Part shown: piece by piece, positions 7,929 through 16,600 of the stretch
How the letters are laid out: each line of letters starts with the position of its first letter
Position numbering within the stretch: position 1 is the first letter of the stretch
From: DASRQK01 sp040392005
GTDB lineage: Bacteria; Bacteroidota; Bacteroidia; Sphingobacteriales; Sphingobacteriaceae
NCBI GenBank assembly: GCA_040392005.1
Contig: JBEBWT010000006.1
Span: 18,835-82,834, forward strand
Length of the DNA stretch: 64,000 bases
Direction of reading: 5' to 3'
Position numbers and translations under genes: made by a program
Notes under the pieces: generated by a model
What the model was told of the DNA's origin: nothing
The model's database searches: none
The model's input: only the letters and a program-made list of their open reading frames with translations

Positions 7929-10900
7929 CACTGTCTGTTCAATCGATCCAGGCGTTCCCTTGCCGCCGGAATGATATCATCCTGTACATCGTAATTATCA
8001 ATAATACTCTCCAGCGTGCTTTTTGCCTGGAAACTATCCCCCTTTGCCATATACACATCGGCCAGCAATATAAAACTGCGCGCTACCCAATAATCATGGC
8101 CGGACATATTATTGATCACATCAAAAGCTGTTTCCATAGCCGCATCCAGCTCCTGGGACTCATATTGCAGTTGTCCCACCAGATAACGGGCTTCCGCACC
8201 CACCACGGTCTGACTTTTGAGCGCGGCCAGATTGAGTTCTTTCTTTGCTTCAGCCAGCGACCCCCTGCTCCGCAATACCCTGCCCGCATGTAGGTGCGCA
8301 TCCGCGATCTCCTCATCGGAAGAACGGTCATAGGACTTGACATATTCCGCATATTTGATCGTTTCATCCAGGTCCCCAATGTGATAATAACATTTCATCA
8401 GATTATTGACCGCAAAACCGTAGTTGGATTTGTATTCGGAGGTCAGCTCCAGCTTTTTCAGATGCACAATGGCATCATTGTACTGTTTAAGGCCCAGATA
8501 GAGATTGGCCACACTGACCAGCGCACGTTCGGTGTAGGCACTGGTCCAGTCATTCAGGATGATATTGAAATCATGCAATGCCGCTTGTGGCTGACCGGTC
8601 CTGTACAGACTCTCACCCCGGATATAGCGGGCAAATTTTTCCTGGATCGCCCGTGGGAATTTATCAAAATAGGCATTGATGGCCAGTACCGCTCCGGCAA
8701 AATCTCCCCGCTGAAACAGGGAATGTGCCGCCTGGAAGGCCAGATTATCCTGTTCGGCCTGGGTCAGGTCTCCCAGATTGGTCGTGGCCGCATAATTGAT
8801 ATAAGCGGCCGCATTCCCCTGATCCAGATAAATATTTTCAATGGAACGCAAGGCCTGTTTGGCTTCATCGGTTGTCGCATGTTGCTCAACAATCCGTTTG
8901 AAGGTCTGCAATGCCAGCTCATTCTCCCCTTTGTTATACTGTACCAATCCGATGGTCACCAGCGCCCTGGCCACATAGCTGCTTTGCGGGTACGACTCCA
9001 CCATTTGCCGCAGTCCGGTGATGGCCTGATCATAATCACCCATCAGAAAATAGGTATAGGGGATTTCAAAACTCACATCATCTGCATAATTGGAATTGGG
9101 GAACCGCTGGATTACGTTTCTCAGTGTGGCCAGCTTACTCTGATTGTCCCCCTGGAGACCCTGGATCATCCCCCGCTGGAACAGGGCATAGTCCTGGCTC
9201 GGCGCACGGTTGTTGATCAGCCGGTCATAATATTGCAGGGCCCGGTTGTAATTCTTCAGTGAAAAATAAGAGTCTCCCAGCCGGGCAATGGCATCATTCC
9301 GTACATTGTCATCCACAGATTGCCCGCCTACGGACAAAAAGCGTTCAAAATAATTGGCAGAGGTGTTGAAGTTGTTATTGCGGAAGGCGGCATAGGCCAA
9401 TGCGTAATTTGCATAACTGTAAACATCGGTATTCCGCGCAGCGGGGTAACGCAGAAACTGATTGAAACTGGTCACCGACTCGCCGTACTTGCGGACTTCA
9501 TACATGGCCTCGGCCTTCCAATAGGTGGCCAAAGCGAGTATTTCCGGGTCGATCGGATAACTTTCCGACCGCATAAACATGGAAATCCCGTTTTCGAAAG
9601 CCCGCTCGTTGTAAAACTCCAGCCCCCGGTAGTAGGTTACTTTCTGATAGGCGGCATTGGCCTGCTGGCTCCGGTTGGGCAGCGACTCCAGAATATCGAC
9701 CGCGGCCCGGTAATTTTTGGTACTCAATAAAGATTCCGCGAGGAGAATTTTTGCCTCCTCCTGCCGCCTGGAATTGGGATAGGTGTCCAGGTATTCCTGC
9801 GTGGCATCCAGACCCACCTGATGAAACTCCAGTTCATAGGACAATTTTGCATAATTGAACAGGCCCTCCTCTTTCAGGTCTTTATCAAAATCCATTTTGG
9901 AGGCTCTGAAAAATGCGTTCCGGGCGCCCTGCTTATTGCCGGTTTTCAGAAAGGAATCTCCCAGAGCGATCATGGCACTTTGATAATAGGCGTCGGTTTC
10001 CTCCATTTTTCCCAGTTCCTGAATGGCTTTCTCATAATTGCCCAGCTTATAGGCAATGTATCCGATCTGGTAATTGTCCTGATTGTTCTGGGTACGCCCC
10101 TGATCCCCTGCCTGGAACCGATCGTAATACTCTCCTGCTTTCTCCAGGTCATTTTTGGCAAAATAAGTCGCCCCCACGATGCGGTACATTTCGGTCGCAT
10201 GCTGCTGACGGGTATTCTGGAGAATAGGGATGGTATATTCCAGTACATCATCATAGCGGCGGTCCAGAAAATATAAGGTAGAAATATAATAGGGATACGT
10301 CGCCACATAAGTCTGCGACCCCTTCAGGCGTTCAAACTCCCGCAGGGCCGTCTTGTATTCCCCATCCATATAAGTGATATAGGCATAATAATAGATAGAA
10401 GCCTCTGCATATTCGCTGCTACCATCTTTCAGCTCGGCAAAAAACGGCTTCGCCTCGGCCAGCCGTTCCTTCATAAAGTACGCATAACCCAATTTATAGC
10501 GGTATTCCGTGTATTCCCTGCCGGCCAGATTGCCGGGTTCCAGTTTACTGAACCATTCGATGGTTTTATCGTAATTCTTTTCGGCAAAATAGGAACGGCC
10601 TACCTGATAATAGGCCGCTTTGGCGTTGGCACTTGCCGGATAATCCCGGATAAATTTCAGAAACAGATCCTCGGTGCCGGGTTCCTGCAATTCGAGCGCA
10701 CAGATAGCCATGTAAAAGCGGGCATTCTCCTTGAGCAGTGTCAACCGGCCCTGTTCATCTTCCTGCAAACCGGACTGGATACGGTGCTGCTGCACTTTCC
10801 CGAATTGATGGGCCGCTGCTGCATAATTCCCTTTTTCATACAATTCCATCGCAGTGTGGTATTCCCGGTTGATCTGCTGCCACGCACTTTGCTGCGCCCA

Positions 10901-10957
10901 CACCGATCCGGACAGGAATCCGACCAACAACACCAAACAAAAGACTTTCCTTGACAT
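7928..10957 (-). CDS. Large secreted tetratricopeptide-repeat protein
   Basis: 1009 residues with a signal peptide (VFCLVLLVGFLSGSVWAQQ) followed by repeats of about 34 residues along almost the whole chain, for example YEKGNYAAAAHQFGKVQQ, FAEKNYDKTIEWFSKLEPG, YFSLKNYNRALQYYDRLIN and YMAKGDSFQAKSTLESIID. The pattern matches BamD/YbgF-like outer-membrane-associated TPR superhelices, so it is probably a periplasmic scaffold. It overlaps the following beta-barrel gene by one base, which points to a stoichiometric partnership. I recall TPR-plus-barrel pairs of this kind in Bacteroidota, but their task is not established here. No catalytic motif is present. Confidence 0.85.
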   Translation of the reverse strand: MSRKVFCLVLLVGFLSGSVWAQQSAWQQINREYHTAMELYEKGNYAAAAHQFGKVQQHRIQSGLQEDEQGRLTLLKENARFYMAICALELQEPGTEDLFLKFIRDYPASANAKAAYYQVGRSYFAEKNYDKTIEWFSKLEPGNLAGREYTEYRYKLGYAYFMKERLAEAKPFFAELKDGSSEYAEASIYYYAYITYMDGEYKTALREFERLKGSQTYVATYPYYISTLYFLDRRYDDVLEYTIPILQNTRQQHATEMYRIVGATYFAKNDLEKAGEYYDRFQAGDQGRTQNNQDNYQIGYIAYKLGNYEKAIQELGKMEETDAYYQSAMIALGDSFLKTGNKQGARNAFFRASKMDFDKDLKEEGLFNYAKLSYELEFHQVGLDATQEYLDTYPNSRRQEEAKILLAESLLSTKNYRAAVDILESLPNRSQQANAAYQKVTYYRGLEFYNERAFENGISMFMRSESYPIDPEILALATYWKAEAMYEVRKYGESVTSFNQFLRYPAARNTDVYSYANYALAYAAFRNNNFNTSANYFERFLSVGGQSVDDNVRNDAIARLGDSYFSLKNYNRALQYYDRLINNRAPSQDYALFQRGMIQGLQGDNQSKLATLRNVIQRFPNSNYADDVSFEIPYTYFLMGDYDQAITGLRQMVESYPQSSYVARALVTIGLVQYNKGENELALQTFKRIVEQHATTDEAKQALRSIENIYLDQGNAAAYINYAATTNLGDLTQAEQDNLAFQAAHSLFQRGDFAGAVLAINAYFDKFPRAIQEKFARYIRGESLYRTGQPQAALHDFNIILNDWTSAYTERALVSVANLYLGLKQYNDAIVHLKKLELTSEYKSNYGFAVNNLMKCYYHIGDLDETIKYAEYVKSYDRSSDEEIADAHLHAGRVLRSRGSLAEAKKELNLAALKSQTVVGAEARYLVGQLQYESQELDAAMETAFDVINNMSGHDYWVARSFILLADVYMAKGDSFQAKSTLESIIDNYDVQDDIIPAARERLDRLNRQ

Positions 10958-11180
10958 ATAAATTCGCTCTAACGCAATACTAAATACTTTACCAAATTGC
11001 TAATTTAAGTTAATTCAGGCAAGCTTTCCACAAAAATTCTTAACAACTGTTGAAAACCTGATTTCGCCCGTGAATATAGGACAAAAAATATGCCTGCATT
11101 TGAATTTTAACAAAAAATAACAAGGACGTTTCATTAACCCGGTTCAGGACACGCTACTCAACCCCATCCGTGGTAGTGCA
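10958..11180. other. Intergenic spacer between pyrB and the TPR gene
   Basis: A 223-bp AT-rich gap between two minus-strand genes. It has no convincing terminator, repeat or small gene; the promoter for the TPR-barrel operon should lie here, but I find no exact TAnnTTTG box. Confidence 0.4.
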
Positions 11181-12116
11181 TCAGTCCCGTTTGGAGGCCA
11201 GCAGATAAAGGACGGCCATCCGTACAGCGACTCCATTTTCGACCTGATCAAGAATGATGGCATGTTTGCTGTCGGCTACATCGGTCGTGATTTCTACCCC
11301 ACGGTTGATCGGCCCCGGGTGCATGATGGTGATCTCCTTATCCAGGGAATCCAGCCGCTTTTTGTCCAATCCATACAGCATGGTATATTCTCTGAGGGAA
11401 GGGAAATAGGCAATATCCTGCCGCTCCAGTTGGATCCGGAGCATGTTGGCCACATCACACCAGCGGAGTGTCTCCATCAGGTCATGCGAAACCTTGACAC
11501 CCAGTGATTCAATATGTTTGGGGATCAGGGTCGTCGGGCCGCAGACCGTCACCTCGGCTCCCAGCTTGTGCAGGCAGAGTATATTGGAAAGTGCCACCCT
11601 CGAATGCAGGATATCTCCAATAATGGCTACTTTTTTGCCGGCCACATCCCCATAGCGTTCCCGGATGGAAAACGCATCCAACAGGGCCTGGGTGGGATGC
11701 TCATGGGCGCCATCACCGGCATTCACGATCTGGGCATCCACGTGCTTGCTCAGAAACACGCCGGCACCGGCGTATGGATGGCGCATCACCACCATATCCA
11801 CCTTCATGGCCAGGATATTATTGACCGTGTCGATCAGTGTCTCTCCCTTGCTGACCGAAGAAGATGAGGCCGCAAAATTGATGGTATCTGCCGAAAGGCG
11901 TTTCTCGGCCAGTTCAAAGGAGAGCCGGGTCCGGGTGGAATTTTCAAAAAACACATTGGCAATGGTAATGTCGCGCAGGGAAGGGACTTTTTTGATGGGA
12001 CGGTTCAGTACATCCTTGAAATTGTCCGCCGTCTCAAAAATCAATTGAATATCCTGTTCGTTCAGGTCCTTGATGCCCAGCAAGTGCCGGGTACTGAGTT
12101 GCGCTGCCTTCGCCAT
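11181..12116 (-). CDS. pyrB: Aspartate carbamoyltransferase catalytic subunit
   Basis: 311 residues, the normal length. It joins carbamoyl phosphate and aspartate in the second step of pyrimidine synthesis. FFENSTRTRLSFELAEKRL (about residues 53-71) is the carbamoyl-phosphate signature; EHPTQALLDAF and MHPGPINRGVEI are substrate-binding blocks. No pyrI regulatory chain is adjacent. pyrR lies 51 nt upstream on the same strand, so the pair is probably one operon, as in several Gram-positive and Bacteroidota genomes. Confidence 0.97.
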   Translation of the reverse strand: MAKAAQLSTRHLLGIKDLNEQDIQLIFETADNFKDVLNRPIKKVPSLRDITIANVFFENSTRTRLSFELAEKRLSADTINFAASSSSVSKGETLIDTVNNILAMKVDMVVMRHPYAGAGVFLSKHVDAQIVNAGDGAHEHPTQALLDAFSIRERYGDVAGKKVAIIGDILHSRVALSNILCLHKLGAEVTVCGPTTLIPKHIESLGVKVSHDLMETLRWCDVANMLRIQLERQDIAYFPSLREYTMLYGLDKKRLDSLDKEITIMHPGPINRGVEITTDVADSKHAIILDQVENGVAVRMAVLYLLASKRD

Positions 12117-12167
12117 GTTATTTTTGTTAGCCCTTTTTTGAATGTATGCTCGCTTTCGTTTTTATTG

Positions 12168-12716
12168 TCACTTCTTGTCGGTCAGCAGGACGATCCGGTC
12201 ATTTCCATCCGCCTCATCCCAGCTCACGATCACTTTCTGCGAATCAATGGAGTCCACCTGTATCCCGATATAATCCGGCTCAATGGGCAACTGCCTTGAA
12301 AAACGCCGGTCCACCAGCACCAGCAGCTCGATCTTTGCCGGACGGCCGAATGCCTGGAGCGCATCCATCGCAGCCCGGATCGTCCGCCCCGTCCACAGTA
12401 CATCATCGACCAGGATCACCTTCTTGCCTTCCACAATAAAATCCATATTCGTGCTGCTGGGTACCAGGGGTTCACTCCCCTCCCGCCGGAAATCATCCCT
12501 GAAAAACGTGATATCCAGTTCTCCGTACGCCACCGGGCGGCCTGGCAGGATCGCTTCCAGTTCCTGCCGGATCCTTTTGCCCAGATAAATGCCCCGGGGC
12601 TGAATCCCGATCAGCACCGTTTCCGAGAAATCCTCATGGTTTTCTATCAATTGACGGCAAAGACGCTGGATCGTAATCTGGAATTTAGGCGCATCCAATA
12701 AAACCGATTGCTTCAT
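12168..12716 (-). CDS. pyrR: PyrR bifunctional pyrimidine regulator / uracil phosphoribosyltransferase
   Basis: 182 residues. The PRPP-binding loop VILVDDVLWTGRTIRAAMDAL (about residues 94-114) is the diagnostic motif of type I phosphoribosyltransferases, and the N-terminal LIGIQPRGIYLGKRI and the ending DRIVLL are PyrR-like. In the family it makes UMP from uracil and, in Bacillus, binds pyr leader RNA. I see no Bacillus-type PyrR-binding loop or attenuator upstream of 12716, so an RNA-binding role here is unproven. It precedes pyrB with a 51-nt gap. Confidence 0.93.
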   Translation of the reverse strand: MKQSVLLDAPKFQITIQRLCRQLIENHEDFSETVLIGIQPRGIYLGKRIRQELEAILPGRPVAYGELDITFFRDDFRREGSEPLVPSSTNMDFIVEGKKVILVDDVLWTGRTIRAAMDALQAFGRPAKIELLVLVDRRFSRQLPIEPDYIGIQVDSIDSQKVIVSWDEADGNDRIVLLTDKK

Positions 12717-12839
12717 TTAGTGAGATTGTATTTAAAATGGCACGGATATACAGGGCAAACTTAGTGTTTTTTTTGGATTTCCCGTAGTCTGTTTCTGCAA
12801 TTTTTTGTTTTTGCGGCCGCTGTCGCAGAATGGATTGTT

Positions 12840-12847
12840 TAACTTTG
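12840..12847 (+). promoter_or_regulatory. Candidate -7 promoter box of the aldehyde dehydrogenase
   Basis: TAACTTTG matches TAnnTTTG and lies 30 nt before the ATG at 12878, giving a leader of roughly 25 nt. A TTTG at 12810-12813 is somewhat too far (26 nt) to be an ideal -33 element. Confidence 0.5.
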
Positions 12848-12877
12848 AAATGGGTAATACAAATCAATTGAAAAGAA

Positions 12878-14302
12878 ATGGATTTTGAAAAACTGATAGA
12901 GGAGCAGCGGAAATTTTTCCGTGGCCATTCCACAAAAAAGCTGGAATTTAGAAGGACGCAGCTCCGGAAGCTGAGGGATTTGTTGAGAACGCATGAAAAC
13001 GAACTTTATTCGGCAATTGAGGCGGATTTCGGAAAATCGAAATTTGACACTTATAGCACCGAACTCTCTTTTATTTTCAGAGAAATTGATTTCTATCTCA
13101 AAAAGCTGCCTGCCTGGATCCGGCCGAAAAAAGTACGTACCGGCCTGAGCAGTCTGCCGGGCAAAAGCCGGATCTATTACGAACCGTTGGGTTGCTGCCT
13201 GATCATCGGCGCCTGGAATTACCCTTATCAGCTCACCCTGCTTCCGGCAATTGCAGCACTGGCAGCCGGCAATACAGTTATCATCAAACCCAGTGAACTC
13301 ACTCCGGAATGTGCTGCACTGATGGCCCGGATGATCAATGATTCATTTTCCAAAGAATATTTCCATGTCGTACCGGGTGGAGCAGAAGAAACCACTGAGC
13401 TGTTGAAATACCATTTTGACCATGTGTTTTTCACCGGCAGTCCCCGGGTGGGCCGCATGATCTATGAAGCTGCGGCCAGGCATCTGACTCCGGTGACTCT
13501 GGAACTGGGGGGCAAGAGCCCGGCCATCGTCTGCGAAACGGCCAATCTGGAGGTGGCGGCCCGAAGGATCGTCTGGGGGAAATTTCTCAACGCCGGCCAG
13601 ACCTGCATCGCTCCGGATTACCTGCTGGTCCATAAAAAAGTCCATCAAAGATTACTGGAATTGATGGAGGAACAGATCCTGCAATTTGATTACCGGTCCG
13701 GCAGTACGCATTATCCGGGCATCATCAACCGAAGGCATTTTGACCGGCTGAAAGCGCTCATTGATCCCGGCAAAATTTATCGGGGTCATTCACAGAATAT
13801 TGGAAAAATCAATACGCCCGATGACACCGACTATGCACGAATGACGGGGAGGATCAATGAACAGGAGCTCTTTATTGCGCCCACCATGCTGGTGAACGTG
13901 GAATGGGAAGACCCCTGTATGCAGGAAGAGATCTTCGGACCGATATTGCCGGTGCTGACCTTTGAAGATCTTGATAAACTTTTGGCGCGGCTCATTGCTC
14001 TGGAAAAGCCACTGGCCGCCTATTTATTTTCCAATAATCGTCAGGAGCAGCAAAAATTTACCGGGCAATTCTCTTTCGGGGGTGGCTGCATCAATGACAC
14101 CCTGATGCATATCAGCAACACCTATCTACCCTTTGGAGGTGTAGGCAAAAGCGGCATGGGTCATTATCACGGTCGTTTTGGATTTGAAACCTTTTCACAT
14201 GCCAAATCTGTACTGCATAAAGCCAACTGGGGAGAACCCAGCATCAAATATCCGCCTTACAGTAAGGGAAAGTTAAAATGGATCAGAAGATTGCTTTCCT
14301 GA
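12878..14302 (+). CDS. Aldehyde dehydrogenase (class 3-like)
   Basis: 474 residues. It oxidises aldehydes to acids with NAD(P)+. The general base Glu lies in TLELGGKSPAIV (E209) and the nucleophile in GQTCIAPDYLL (C243); IIGAWNYPYQLTLLP and FTGSPRVGRMIYEAA are cofactor-binding blocks. The compact length and the ending with a basic helix (KLKWIRRLLS) resemble class 3 / fatty-aldehyde or coniferyl-type enzymes, several of which are membrane-associated. It is transcribed alone, divergent from pyrR and convergent with the TlpA-like gene. The physiological substrate is not apparent. Confidence 0.94.
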   Translation: MDFEKLIEEQRKFFRGHSTKKLEFRRTQLRKLRDLLRTHENELYSAIEADFGKSKFDTYSTELSFIFREIDFYLKKLPAWIRPKKVRTGLSSLPGKSRIYYEPLGCCLIIGAWNYPYQLTLLPAIAALAAGNTVIIKPSELTPECAALMARMINDSFSKEYFHVVPGGAEETTELLKYHFDHVFFTGSPRVGRMIYEAAARHLTPVTLELGGKSPAIVCETANLEVAARRIVWGKFLNAGQTCIAPDYLLVHKKVHQRLLELMEEQILQFDYRSGSTHYPGIINRRHFDRLKALIDPGKIYRGHSQNIGKINTPDDTDYARMTGRINEQELFIAPTMLVNVEWEDPCMQEEIFGPILPVLTFEDLDKLLARLIALEKPLAAYLFSNNRQEQQKFTGQFSFGGGCINDTLMHISNTYLPFGGVGKSGMGHYHGRFGFETFSHAKSVLHKANWGEPSIKYPPYSKGKLKWIRRLLS

Positions 14303-14315
14303 TCGGGTACTGAAC

Positions 14316-14336
14316 GATCCGGCACGGCTCCGGATC
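14316..14336. terminator. Bidirectional terminator hairpin
   Basis: GATCCGG and CCGGATC form a perfect 7-bp stem with a 7-nt loop between the convergent ends of the aldehyde dehydrogenase and TlpA-like genes, extended by an outer TCGGG/CCCGA pairing. It touches the TlpA stop codon. There is no clear U-tract. Confidence 0.55.
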
Positions 14337-14892
14337 AATCCCGACGATAATTCAGCTTGCCTTGATTCATTTTACCTTCATCCAGCTTGTCGATCGCCGC
14401 TTGCAATTCGGGATCATCCGCTTTGACCGAATAGTATTTTTCGATTGATCCACTGGCATCCAGCAAAAGGTAACGTGGAATCCAGTTGAGATCAATGTAT
14501 TCGGTGAAATCGTTCTTCCAGGCTGTTTTGAACCAATAATGCTCCCCTTTCAGCCCAAATTTTTCAATACCCTCCTTCCACCGGCTTTCTTCCCGATCCA
14601 GGGAGAAAAACAGCACATGCAGGTCCGGATTGTTCTTTTGCAGTTCAAACAACTGGGGAAAACCCTCCAGGCAATCCGGACACCAGGTTGCCCAGACGTA
14701 CAACAACACCATTTTGCCTTTATTGGCGGTCAGCACATCCCCTGCTCTCACCTCCCGGCCATCCAGGGCAAATAGGGTCTGAGCCAATGCCTGTTCAGAA
14801 AAAACCGTCTTGGAAGTTTCAGGGGCCTGCTGTGCCTTGATCCCCCAGGAACAGGCCAGCATCACCATGAGTAGAGTTATTCGTTTTTTCAT
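14335..14892 (-). CDS. TlpA-like thioredoxin-fold thiol-disulfide oxidoreductase
   Basis: 185 residues from the ATG at 14892, chosen because it begins a signal peptide (MKKRITLLMVMLACSWGIKAQ); an upstream in-frame ATG would add 18 residues overlapping the end of the beta-lactamase gene. The mature protein has the thioredoxin fold with WATWCPDCLEGFP, a CPDC redox centre, and a later cis-Pro region (IPRYLLLD). It should act in the periplasm on cysteines, for example in cytochrome or lipoprotein maturation. It stands next to a low-GC patch but itself has normal composition. Confidence 0.88.
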   Translation of the reverse strand: MKKRITLLMVMLACSWGIKAQQAPETSKTVFSEQALAQTLFALDGREVRAGDVLTANKGKMVLLYVWATWCPDCLEGFPQLFELQKNNPDLHVLFFSLDREESRWKEGIEKFGLKGEHYWFKTAWKNDFTEYIDLNWIPRYLLLDASGSIEKYYSVKADDPELQAAIDKLDEGKMNQGKLNYRRD

Positions 14893-14923
14893 TGTACCAA
14901 ATATAATCATTTTCAATATCTTA

Positions 14924-15832
14924 CTACGTTGCCGTGTAAAAGTCATAAGTTGCTTTTGCGATGTCGGCTATGATTTTCTCATTTGTATCGAAATTTTCTG
15001 TTGATTCACTAACAAAAACGCTGATAATAAAGTACTCACCATTTGGTAAAAAGACAATGCCTATGTTATTTACTGCGGCAGTAATCCCTGTTTCCTTATT
15101 TGTTCCGGACCAGCCTGTTTTATGAGCGACAATTGTTCCTGTTGGCAATTGCCCTTTTATTCGTTTTGCCCCGGTTGTTGTTTCTATATTTGTTTTCCAG
15201 AAAAAATCATAACTGCTCTTTGAAAGCAAATTGTTTTTATTCTCATAGAACAATTTAAGCGTCTCGCTGGCAGCTTTGGGAGTAGTCCAGTTTTGAAACA
15301 TATTCTCCCACTCCGCCTGCATATCTTCTTCATTAAATGTAATCTGTATGTCCTGAATATTATTCTTTTTAAAATAATCCTCCACCGTCTTGGGTGTTCC
15401 AATAAGTCGTATCAGCACATCGCAGGCAGTATTGTCACTATGGGAAACCGAATATTGAATTAACCTTTCAATCGTAAAACTCCCACCATCCGGATTTTCG
15501 TCCCTAAGTGGACTCCAAAAATTTTCAGGCAAAAGTTCATCCTTACTTACCTCTATTTTCTGGTCCAGTGAAAGTTTCCCTTTATCAATCTCAGACAGGA
15601 CGGCTAATGCTATATGGAATTTAAATACGCTTTGCATCGGAAATCGTCGATCTCCATGTATAGAAACAATGTCTTTTCCATTATTTCCGATAATTGAAAC
15701 CCCAACTACTGCATTTTTATCGGATGCGATCTGCTCAATTTTATTTAGCAGCAGATCAGTCTTATTATCTGATGGCTGGCAACTTGTTATAAGTAATAAA
15801 AGTAAAACCGTCAATTGAAATAATCTTCGCAT
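14924..15832 (-). CDS. bla: Class A beta-lactamase (A2-like), lipoprotein
   Basis: 302 residues from the ATG at 15832, which opens a lipoprotein signal (LLLLLITSC, lipidated Cys at residue 18). All serine beta-lactamase motifs are present: S68-V-F-K71, S132-D-N134, an omega-loop Glu in FNEEDM followed by QNWTTP, and HKTGWSG. The E-x-x-M/NWTTP omega loop is like subclass A2 enzymes (CfxA, PER, VEB). It hydrolyses beta-lactam antibiotics in the periplasm or at a membrane. GC is clearly lower than that of flanking genes and it sits next to a broken RhuM gene, both suggesting acquisition. The spectrum of activity cannot be read from sequence. Confidence 0.95.
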   Translation of the reverse strand: MRRLFQLTVLLLLLITSCQPSDNKTDLLLNKIEQIASDKNAVVGVSIIGNNGKDIVSIHGDRRFPMQSVFKFHIALAVLSEIDKGKLSLDQKIEVSKDELLPENFWSPLRDENPDGGSFTIERLIQYSVSHSDNTACDVLIRLIGTPKTVEDYFKKNNIQDIQITFNEEDMQAEWENMFQNWTTPKAASETLKLFYENKNNLLSKSSYDFFWKTNIETTTGAKRIKGQLPTGTIVAHKTGWSGTNKETGITAAVNNIGIVFLPNGEYFIISVFVSESTENFDTNEKIIADIAKATYDFYTAT

Positions 15833-15885
15833 ATTTATTCGTTTCTTTAATTGTGCAGGGTGTCTTTTAAACTGCCCCCAACACC

Positions 15886-15893
15886 CAAATATA
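15886..15893 (-). promoter_or_regulatory. Candidate -7 promoter box of the beta-lactamase gene
   Basis: TATATTTG on the minus strand matches TAnnTTTG and lies 53 nt before the ATG at 15832. It implies the gene has its own promoter between itself and the RhuM gene. Confidence 0.5.
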
Positions 15894-15937
15894 TACAATA
15901 ATCCCGTTGGTTTTTATATCAATGACAAATACCCGGG

Positions 15938-15954
15938 TCCTCATCAAGCCTTAC
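15938..15954. repeat. 17-bp direct repeat at the 3' break of the RhuM gene (copy 1)
   Basis: The 17 bases TCCTCATCAAGCCTTAC occur here, immediately past the truncated end of the RhuM gene, and again at 16441-16457 inside its 5' coding part (encoding VRLDEE-like residues). The copies are identical and 503 bp apart. This is consistent with a recombination scar or a fragment of a second RhuM copy. Confidence 0.8.
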
Positions 15955-16511
15955 TTCACTATCAAAACAATGCCTGTTTCTGCGCTACGTATGATTTTTG
16001 AGGCCAATTCGTAGGCATCAAATACCTCTCCGTCATAAAAGATGCCTTGTGTGGGAATTTGACGAGTGTTTATTTGCAGGTCAATTTCATTTACCTTTTT
16101 CGAGAGGGCGTGCACATTGTCTTCAATGCGATTCATCCGGTTGTTAATCGCATAACCTTTGAGCAAGTAGTCTTTCAGACGTTGCGTTGCCCACTGGCGG
16201 AATTGTGTCCCCCTTATAGAGTTTACCCGATAGCCGACAGATAGAATGGCGTCTAAATTATAGAACTTTTGTTTCCTTTTTATCTTACGCTTTCCTTCCA
16301 TTTGAACTTGTAAGGAATACTTACAAGTTGCCACTTTATCAATTTCCTTTTGTTCGTAAACATTGTTCAGGTGCAAAGTAATATTCTGTGGTGTCGTGTC
16401 AAAAACTAACGCCATTTGCTTTTGCGTCAGCCAAACAGTTTCCTCATCAAGCCTTACCTCAATATGTTCAGCGATTTCATCAGGACGATATAAGACAATT
16501 TCATCTTTCAT
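15951..16511 (-). CDS. RhuM-family protein, apparently truncated
   Basis: 186 residues. The start (IEVRLDEETVWLTQKQMALVFDTTPQNITLHLNNVY) and middle (YNLDAILSVGYRVNSIRGTQFRQWATQRLKDYLLKGYAINNRM) are typical of RhuM proteins, which carry a DNA-binding-like N-terminal domain and are common on islands next to restriction or defence genes. Family members are usually over 300 residues and continue after the DAYELASKIIRSA...IVLI segment with a further domain. Here the frame ends two residues after IVLI, exactly where a 17-bp repeat begins. I infer a broken gene. Low GC, like the neighbouring bla. Confidence 0.82.
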   Translation of the reverse strand: MKDEIVLYRPDEIAEHIEVRLDEETVWLTQKQMALVFDTTPQNITLHLNNVYEQKEIDKVATCKYSLQVQMEGKRKIKRKQKFYNLDAILSVGYRVNSIRGTQFRQWATQRLKDYLLKGYAINNRMNRIEDNVHALSKKVNEIDLQINTRQIPTQGIFYDGEVFDAYELASKIIRSAETGIVLIVK

Positions 16512-16543
16512 CTTCTAACTGTTTTATTTGAACTGTCAGAAAA

Positions 16544-16551
16544 CAAATTTA
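16544..16551 (-). promoter_or_regulatory. Candidate -7 promoter box of the RhuM gene
   Basis: TAAATTTG on the minus strand matches TAnnTTTG, 32 nt before the RhuM ATG, in a very AT-rich spacer (16512-16600). Confidence 0.4.
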
Positions 16552-16600
16552 AGAAATATTTTTAATTAAAAAGAATAATAATTTATAATAAATGTAAAAT

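Noticed and set aside
8294..9262. 322-codon frame antisense to the TPR gene
   Set aside because: Repeat-like Ile/Gly/Gln-rich translation that mirrors the TPR codons; no domain, no start context.
12168..12900. PyrR-dependent attenuator upstream of pyrR/pyrB
   Set aside because: No terminator-antiterminator pair or PyrR-binding loop could be found between 12717 and 12877.
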